From assembly GCA_903930805.1 (NCBI GenBank), contig CAIYZZ010000234.1, forward strand, positions 1 to 10,893: 10,893 bases of DNA, given 5' to 3'. Both the position numbers and the translations under genes were made by a program. The notes beneath the pieces were generated by a model that saw only the letters and a program-made list of their open reading frames with translations, did not search any database and was not told where the DNA came from. The DNA is from an uncultured Rhodocyclaceae bacterium. Its GTDB lineage: Bacteria > Pseudomonadota > Gammaproteobacteria > Burkholderiales > Rhodocyclaceae. Below, one piece after another: positions 6,875 through 10,893 of this stretch (position 1 is the first letter of the stretch; each line of letters begins with the position of its first letter).

Positions 6875-7302
6875 ACGATCTCCCCGTCGGGTTCCTGTGC
6901 CAGCACATGACGCCGATAAGCCGCCGCATCAACCAGCAGCGCACTGTCGTTTGCCCAATCGCGGGGTCGTCCGCGCACCATCCAGCCGCAGCCATAGGGA
7001 TCATCATTCACCAGCGCCGGATTTTCTTCGGCTGCCTCGTTGGCCTGCGTCAGCGCAAAGGACAGCGGCGCATGCACCGCCAATACGGTCTTGGCGCATT
7101 CGACCGTGCCGAGGCCACGACCGCTATCCACTTCCGCGCCTTGCGGTTTCGCCGTGAAGGCAATGATCTTGCCGGCATGGAAGATGCCAAGACTGGTTGC
7201 GCCAATCACTACCGTGTCGCCCTCCATGCGCACCCACATGTCGTAGCGGGTGTCGTAGAGAAGATTTGCTGGAACTGAACCCCGGAAGATTTCGCGTGCC
7301 AT
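6871..7302 (-). CDS. Stand-alone GcvH-like lipoyl-carrier protein
   Basis: This 143-aa protein resembles the H protein of the glycine cleavage system, a swinging-arm carrier of lipoate. It shows GATSLGIFHAGKIIAFTAKP (34-53) and GLGTVECAKTVLAVHAPLS (63-81), where Lys71 in ECAK matches the lipoylated lysine of the usual ESVK motif. NPALVNDDPYGCGW (94-107) follows, like NPELVNEDPYGEGW but with Cys105. No gcvT or gcvP is nearby; the partner is a DsrE-family gene overlapping by 4 nt. GcvH-like lipoate-binding proteins linked to sulfur-transfer genes are known from sulfur oxidisers (LbpA of sHdr systems), so a role in sulfur chemistry is plausible but inferred. I start at 7302 because the longer upstream reading would cross the phasin terminator; no good Shine-Dalgarno is visible. 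Confidence 0.85.
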   Translation of the reverse strand: MAREIFRGSVPANLLYDTRYDMWVRMEGDTVVIGATSLGIFHAGKIIAFTAKPQGAEVDSGRGLGTVECAKTVLAVHAPLSFALTQANEAAEENPALVNDDPYGCGWMVRGRPRDWANDSALLVDAAAYRRHVLAQEPDGEIV

Positions 7303-7360
7303 GTCAGAAATTGGCTTTTGGGTTGATGATGTGTGTGGAAAGCATACCCGATCCTGGAAA

Positions 7361-7399
7361 TAAAAATCCCCGCAAAACATCATCGTCGTGCGGGGACTT
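7361..7399 (-). terminator. Rho-independent terminator of the phasin gene
   Basis: An 8-bp perfect stem, TCCCCGCA (7367-7374) with TGCGGGGA (7389-7396), has a 14-nt loop. Read on the minus strand it is followed by a run of five T residues (7362-7366). It lies ~60 nt after the phasin stop and before the GcvH-like start, so it separates the two units. It lacks a T-tract on the plus strand. Confidence 0.85.
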
Positions 7400-7454
7400 G
7401 CCCTGTTGCTGCTTCGAGCCCGGCTTTATCACCGCACTCGAATGAGCACCAGGA

Positions 7455-7988
7455 TTACTTCATTTTGGTCGCGGCAGTTGCTGCCTTGGTGGCGGCGGCA
7501 ACGTTAGCCTGGGCGGTCTCGGTAAACTGCTTGGTCATCGCTGTCATGTTGCTGAAGGCGGTATTGGCCGAGCTGATCGCACTCTGCATGGCAGCCACGA
7601 TGGTTTCCGAACCGGCGGGAGCAGCCTTGGTTGCCTGCGCGACCATGCTGGAAACCTGCTTCTGGAAATCGGCAAACTGGGCTTCCAGCATCTTGGCCAG
7701 TTGCTGCTGGGAGTCGCTGGAGATTTCATACAGCGAACGGGAGTAATCGACCGCCTTCTCTACAGCCGGTTGAACCAACGAAGACTGAAGGGCGACGGCT
7801 TCATTCGGACTCTTCACCGCAAGAGCGGCCTTGGCGGCGGAAGAGGAATCCTCCAGCGCGGTACGGGCGGCACCCAAACTCAGAGCGGCGACGCGCTCAG
7901 CTGTAGCCAGTGCGGTATTTGCGACGGCTAGGAGGGAATCGACAGTGGCTTTGTTGGAGGCGGCGAATTGTTCGAGATTGATAGACAT
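7455..7988 (-). CDS. phaP: Phasin (PHA granule-associated protein)
   Basis: This 177-aa protein is Ala-rich, helical and cysteine-free, and fits the phasin_2/PhaP family that coats PHA granules and controls their size and number. It begins MSINLEQFAASNKATVDSLL, as betaproteobacterial phasins do. It has the NEAVALQSSLVQPAVEKAV and YSRSLYEISSD segments (about residues 62-92) and a low-complexity Ala/Thr/Lys tail (about 160-177). AGGAG lies 6 nt before the ATG. It forms its own transcription unit, with a near-consensus promoter inside a large palindrome upstream and a hairpin terminator downstream. The PHA synthase and thiolase genes are not in the window, which is common for phasin genes. Confidence 0.93.
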   Translation of the reverse strand: MSINLEQFAASNKATVDSLLAVANTALATAERVAALSLGAARTALEDSSSAAKAALAVKSPNEAVALQSSLVQPAVEKAVDYSRSLYEISSDSQQQLAKMLEAQFADFQKQVSSMVAQATKAAPAGSETIVAAMQSAISSANTAFSNMTAMTKQFTETAQANVAAATKAATAATKMK

Positions 7989-8027
7989 GAAGGGCTCCTG
8001 AATGTAGTTGGATGAACGACGTCAGGA

Positions 8028-8056
8028 ACTATACAATGATTTATGTTGCACTGCAA
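8028..8056 (-). promoter_or_regulatory. Sigma-70-type promoter of the phasin gene
   Basis: On the minus strand, TTGCAG (8051-8056) and TATAGT (8028-8033) are separated by exactly 17 bp, each one base from consensus. Transcription would start near 8021, leaving a ~33-nt leader with a good Shine-Dalgarno. The -35 box and the whole spacer lie within a perfect palindrome. Confidence 0.8.
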
Positions 8057-8068
8057 CATAAATCATTG
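8034..8068. promoter_or_regulatory. Perfect 35-bp palindrome over the phasin promoter, probable PhaR-type operator
   Basis: Two perfect 17-nt arms (8034-8050 and 8052-8068) flank a single C. The core TGTTGCA-C-TGCAACA is TGC/GCA-rich like known targets of PhaR, the repressor that leaves phaP promoters when PHA granules form. The palindrome covers the -35 box and spacer, so a bound protein would block RNA polymerase. The geometry is seen directly; the identity of the regulator is inferred. Confidence 0.75.
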
Positions 8069-8132
8069 TCCGAGGCTGGGCGGTTCTCCGGGACGGTGCT
8101 GCATACATATCGTACCGCGCTGAAATCGCCCG

Positions 8133-8375
8133 CTAGACCACGACTTTCAGAATTTCCGCTTCACTCAGACCAGCCCTTGCCATCCAAGTGGCGACAGTCG
8201 CGATAGCCAGGGGTGAAAGATTCTGGAATGAGGCCAAGACCTGCGCATAGTTAGCGTGTCCAGCCCTGACCTGCTCGATCAGCCTGTCCGCCAACTCATG
8301 CAACCCACGCCCGTCGAGTCTGGGCCTTGAAATCAAGTCCGGATTATCTGCAACAAGTTTGAGATGAGTGTTCAT
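8133..8375 (-). CDS. Unrecognised small 80-aa protein
   Basis: This short soluble protein is of no family I can name. It has no signal peptide, membrane segment or cysteine. Residues ~24-55 look helical (GLHELADRLIEQVRAG and YAQVLASFQNL), and the end (WMARAGLSEAEILKVVV) resembles a small helical bundle. GGAGG lies 6 nt before the ATG, supporting the start and the gene being real. It lies upstream of the phasin on the same strand, but the phasin has its own promoter, so the two need not be co-expressed. The gene is divergent from the EF-hand gene. Confidence 0.65.
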   Translation of the reverse strand: MNTHLKLVADNPDLISRPRLDGRGLHELADRLIEQVRAGHANYAQVLASFQNLSPLAIATVATWMARAGLSEAEILKVVV

Positions 8376-8379
8376 GGGA

Positions 8380-8399
8380 ACCTCCGTAGCTGTGGAGGT
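8380..8399 (-). promoter_or_regulatory. Hairpin that includes the ribosome binding site of the 80-aa gene
   Basis: ACCTCC and GGAGGT form a perfect 6-bp inverted repeat with an 8-nt loop. On the minus strand the second arm is the Shine-Dalgarno, 5 nt from the ATG. If transcribed from further upstream, the first arm could pair with it and reduce translation. This is seen in sequence; the regulatory effect is inference. Confidence 0.4.
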
Positions 8400-8580
8400 A
8401 TTAACGGCCTGACCAGCAACGACTTGAAATTGACTGGCCTAATTCGGCAATGACACCGCAACACCGAAGAAAAGGGCTTTCGCAATGGAAATAAATGGGG
8501 CATCATCAAAAGCCAAGGCAATTACAGAATCATCCGACTCGTTACAAGGATGTACCCCCCCATCAAGCGTAGGAGGTTAT

Positions 8581-9405
8581 ATGAAAAGAATCGCTATGTT
8601 GCTTGCGTCAGCACTTATGGTTTCCGGCACCGCCAGTGCATCTGATCCAGCCTGGCTTACAGATTTCAGGAAGGCCGACCTGAACGACAGCGGAGGCCTG
8701 TCGAAGTCCGAGCTGGATAAATCCAAGTCCAAGCAACTCCAGCCCATCAAGGACAACCTCAAGGCTATCGACAAAGACAATGATGGCCATGTCACTCAGG
8801 CCGAATACGAGCAGTTCCTCAAGCTCGATCAGGATAACTTTGCGGTGCAATTCAGGAAGGCGGATTTGAACAACAGCGGCGGTCTTTCGCGCAAAGAGTT
8901 AGAAAAGGTCACAGCAAAGGATTTCGATACCTTGAAGAAGAACTTCGATGTCATCGATACAGACAAGGACGGTCAGGTGACGCTGGACGAGTACCACGCC
9001 TACCAGGGCGCCACAGCTAAGAGTGCTGACACGACACAGGCCGCTGTTATGAAAGCCAAGGACCAGTGTCAGCCAGATTGTGGCGTAGTCGTCGATTTCG
9101 ATCGTTACAAGATTCAGGGTGAAGGTAGCGCGATGGGCGCGGTTGCTGGTGGCGTAGCAGGTGGCGTACTTGGCAATCAAGCCGTGGGCGGAACGGTTGC
9201 CACGGTTGGCGGTGCGGCCGGCGGTGCCTATGTCGGGAATCAGATCGAAAAGAGGCTGAAGACCAAGAAGATGGTGAAGGTCACCGTCAAGCTCGACAAC
9301 GGCCAGCAGCAGGACTATAAATTCGAGGCCGACAAAAGCCCGTTCGCGCGAGGGGAGCGCGTCCAGATAAAGGACGGCCAACTCGTGAAATACACCGGCC
9401 AGTAA
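8581..9405 (+). CDS. Exported EF-hand protein with a glycine-zipper/SlyB-like C-terminal domain
   Basis: This 274-aa protein has a Sec signal peptide (1 to ~20, cleavage after TASA). It has no lipobox cysteine, unlike typical SlyB lipoproteins. Four EF-hand loops with canonical ligand spacing lie at 33-44, 64-75, 95-106 and 126-137. Each has D or N or S at ligand positions 1, 3 and 5 and Glu at 12. EF1 and EF3 share the DLNxSGGLS form, suggesting duplication of a two-hand unit. After a linker comes CQPDCGVVV (163-171). A glycine zipper follows at ~185-220 (GAVAGGVAGGVLGNQ and a second Gly-rich helix), then a beta-rich tail with VKLDNGQQQDY and RGERVQIKDGQLV, as in 17-kDa antigen/SlyB-type proteins. 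It probably binds Ca2+ in the periplasm while inserting in or lying on the outer membrane. The start has AGGAGG 4 nt upstream; an in-frame upstream ATG at 8485 lacks such a site and would bury the signal peptide. Confidence 0.88.
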   Translation: MKRIAMLLASALMVSGTASASDPAWLTDFRKADLNDSGGLSKSELDKSKSKQLQPIKDNLKAIDKDNDGHVTQAEYEQFLKLDQDNFAVQFRKADLNNSGGLSRKELEKVTAKDFDTLKKNFDVIDTDKDGQVTLDEYHAYQGATAKSADTTQAAVMKAKDQCQPDCGVVVDFDRYKIQGEGSAMGAVAGGVAGGVLGNQAVGGTVATVGGAAGGAYVGNQIEKRLKTKKMVKVTVKLDNGQQQDYKFEADKSPFARGERVQIKDGQLVKYTGQ

Positions 9406-9442
9406 ATTGGCCAGGCAGTACCCGCCACCTGCGACGGATCAG

Positions 9443-9461
9443 CAGTCCGCCGCGCGGACTG
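9443..9461. repeat. Short inverted repeat after the EF-hand gene
   Basis: CAGTCCGC and GCGGACTG form a perfect 8-bp stem with a 3-nt loop, ~38 nt after the EF-hand stop. No T-run follows on the plus strand, so it is at best a weak or factor-assisted terminator. It might also be a feature of the element boundary. Confidence 0.45.
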
Positions 9462-9525
9462 TGCTTGGCGGAGAGAGAGTCCGTTTTCGGAGCGTCCCGC
9501 CATATCCATTTACCTCTATTTTCTC

Positions 9526-9546
9526 GATAACAATCATTGTGTTATC
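9526..9546. repeat. Inverted repeat in the AT-rich region upstream of the integrase
   Basis: GATAACA (9526-9532) and TGTTATC (9540-9546) are perfect 7-bp arms around a 7-nt centre. The site lies ~80-100 nt before the integrase start, where recombinase core sites or regulator operators are often found. Its function is not shown. Confidence 0.4.
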
Positions 9547-9563
9547 TGGATAATATTGTCCAG
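9546..9563. promoter_or_regulatory. 18-bp palindrome upstream of the integrase
   Basis: CTGGATAATATTGTCCAG is a two-fold symmetric sequence with one mismatched pair, directly abutting the previous inverted repeat. It has the size and form of an operator for a dimeric regulator such as an excisionase or repressor, but it could also be part of an attachment site. Confidence 0.4.
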
Positions 9564-9601
9564 CACAATCCACAAAAAACCATTAGAATCCACCTATTTC
9601 G

Positions 9602-9622
9602 TGTGGGTAGGAATGTGGGTAG
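9602..9622 (+). repeat. Direct repeats TGTGGGTAG just before the integrase start
   Basis: TGTGGGTAG occurs at 9602-9610 and 9614-9622, 12 bp apart, ending 4 nt before the ATG at 9627. From memory, TGTGGGTA repeats are often seen in front of P4-type integrase genes of genomic islands, where they may be arm sites or autoregulatory sites. They also occupy the position of the ribosome binding site, as no normal Shine-Dalgarno is present. Confidence 0.5.
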
Positions 9623-9626
9623 ATAA

Positions 9627-10873
9627 ATGGCTCGCCTCGTCGAAAAGCTCACCCCGCTGGCCGTCAGCAAACTGGCCAAGCCTGGCTATTACGGCGACGG
9701 CGCGGGGTTGTGGTTGCAGGTGTCGCCGTCCGGCTCCAAGAGTTGGATATTCCGCTTCACACTAGCGGGCAAGCAGCGCGAGATGGGGTTGGCGCGGTGC
9801 ATACCGTCAATCTGACCGAGGCGCGAGCGAAGGCGAAGGAATGTCGGCAACTGCTGCTTGAGGGCAAAGACCCGCTCGACTCGCGGCGGTCGATCAAGCA
9901 GGCCGAGGCAGTGGAACGCGCCAAGGCGATGACCTTCGACCAGTGCGCTACCGCCTACATCAGCGCCCACCGCTCGGGCTGGAAAAACGAGAAGCACATC
10001 GGCCAATGGGAAAACACGCTCGAAGCCTACGCCAGCCCAATCATCGGCGCCCTGCCGGTGGCCGAAGTCGATACCGCACTGGTCGTCAAAGTGCTGGGAC
10101 CGATCTGGGAGACGAAGACCGAAACCGCAACCCGCCTGCGCGGGCGCATCGAGAAGATTCTGGATTGGGCTACCGTCAGCAAATACCGCCAGGGCGAGAA
10201 CCCGGCACGCTGGCGCGGCCATCTGGAAAACCTGCTGGCCAATCCCAACAAGATTGCCAAGGTCGCGCATCACCCGGCTCTGCCGTGGCGCGAGATCGGC
10301 GCGTTCATGGTCGAGCTACGCAAACAGGTTGGCACGGCGGCGCGCGCCCTCGAATTCACTATCCTTACCGCTGCCCGTTCCGGCGAAGTGCGCGGCGCGA
10401 CCTGGGCAGAAATCGACCTCGATGCTGGCCTGTGGGTAGTGCCGGCCGAGCGCATCAAGATGGGCAAGGAACACCGCGTGCCGCTCTCGGCCTCCGCTAT
10501 CGCCCTGCTCAAGGAACTGCCTCGCGAGGGTGAACTGGTCTTTCCCGGCGCGAAGGAGAACGCTGCACTGTCGGACATGAGCCTTACCGCCGTGCTGCGG
10601 CGGATGAAGCGCACCGACATTACCGTGCATGGCTTCCGCTCCACCTTCCGCGACTGGTGCGCCGAATCGACCAACTTCCCGCGCGAGGTCTGCGAACACG
10701 CGCTGGCGCACAGCCTGCCGGACAAGGTGGAAGCCGCCTACCGGCGCGGCGACCTGATCGAAAAGCGCGTCCTGCTCATGAAGGCGTGGGCGGATTACTG
10801 CGCCAAGCCTGCCGCCGAGGCGAGCGTGACGCCGATTCGCGGCAAGCGGAAAACCAGCAAGCGCTCAGGCTGA
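9627..10873 (+). pseudogene. int: P4-type tyrosine recombinase (integrase), frameshifted near the N-terminus
   Basis: The first frame begins MARLVEKLTPLAVSKLAKPG with GDGAGLWLQVSPSGSKSW, the DUF4102-type N-terminal domain of P4-like integrases. It runs to 9815 and ends out of frame. The match resumes in the -1 frame from ~9791 (GAVHTVNLTEARAKAK). One missing G at 9791-9792 (expected TTGGGC, seen TTGGC) explains the break. Repairing it gives 415 aa, the normal family length. The catalytic set is complete: Arg251 in TAARSGEVRG, a Lys in RIKMGKEHRVPLS, His335 and Arg338 in HGFRSTFRDW, His362 in HALAHSLPDK and the nucleophile Tyr372 in VEAAYRRGD. The enzyme integrates and excises islands, often at tRNA genes; no tRNA is seen here. 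Either the gene is recently inactivated, or the base is a sequencing error, or (least likely) frameshifting occurs. An in-frame start at 9710 could at best give a headless protein. Confidence 0.88.
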
Positions 10874-10893
10874 CCCGTCTTGCCCGCTCGCGC

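Noticed and set aside
7303..7383. N-terminal extension of the GcvH-like protein to 7383
   Set aside because: The extra residues do not resemble any H protein and would be encoded across the phasin terminator hairpin.
7367..7396. CRISPR or other array-like repeats anywhere in the window
   Set aside because: Only isolated hairpins and two-copy short repeats are present; no regularly spaced repeat series was seen.
8012..8206. A 64-codon plus-strand frame across the phasin palindrome
   Set aside because: It is made from the palindrome and the end of the 80-aa gene, with no ribosome binding site and no protein-like pattern.
9406..9626. A tRNA gene as attachment site before the integrase
   Set aside because: No T-arm-like GGTTCGAATC or acceptor pairing was found in this stretch.
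9689..10273. A 194-codon minus-strand frame opposite the integrase
   Set aside because: Antisense shadow of the integrase, whose motifs are clear.

Overview
The window looks like a chromosomal segment of a GC-rich Betaproteobacterium, most likely of the Rhodocyclales/Burkholderiales type. This is inferred from the protein families, from a phasin that implies polyhydroxyalkanoate (PHA) storage, and from a GC-rich intergenic repeat of a kind I recognise from betaproteobacterial genomes. No rRNA or tRNA is present to fix the taxonomy.

Positions 1-5795 (minus strand) hold the front of a hydrogenase-4/formate-hydrogenlyase-like membrane complex in the order hyfB-hyfC-hyfE-hyfF-hyfG. The first four genes are tightly coupled: two ATGA overlaps, then a 1-nt gap. 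hyfG runs off the left edge and is set apart by a ~90-nt spacer that carries a hairpin-forming dispersed repeat. Two antiporter-like subunits (HyfB, HyfF), a NuoH-like subunit (HyfC) and a NuoK-like subunit (HyfE) form the proton-pumping arm. HyfG is the NuoC/NuoD-like large subunit. No hyfD lies between hyfC and hyfE. The Ni-binding cysteines of HyfG fall outside the window, so whether this is a true hydrogenase or a metal-free relative cannot be decided here.

Positions 5796-6449: a 177-nt divergent intergenic region contains a strong sigma-54-type -24/-12 element pointing right, into an unrecognised 158-aa gene. It also holds a short palindrome and a tandem 10-bp repeat nearer hyfB.

Positions 6488-7302 (minus strand) hold a two-gene operon with a 4-nt overlap: a stand-alone GcvH-like lipoyl-carrier protein and a DsrE-family protein. 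This pairing recalls sulfur-transfer systems more than glycine cleavage. Positions 7361-8068 hold a complete phasin transcription unit on the minus strand: a near-consensus promoter inside a perfect 35-bp palindrome (likely operator), a good ribosome binding site, the gene, and a rho-independent terminator. A small unknown 80-aa gene follows (8133-8375, minus strand), with its ribosome binding site inside a possible hairpin.

Positions 8581-9405 (plus strand) encode an exported protein with four EF-hand loops joined to a glycine-zipper and SlyB-like C-terminal domain. Positions 9406-9626 become AT-rich and contain several inverted and direct repeats. They lead into a P4-type tyrosine recombinase (9627-10873), broken near its start by a 1-nt deletion but with its catalytic residues intact. 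This probably marks the edge of an integrated element extending rightward beyond the window.
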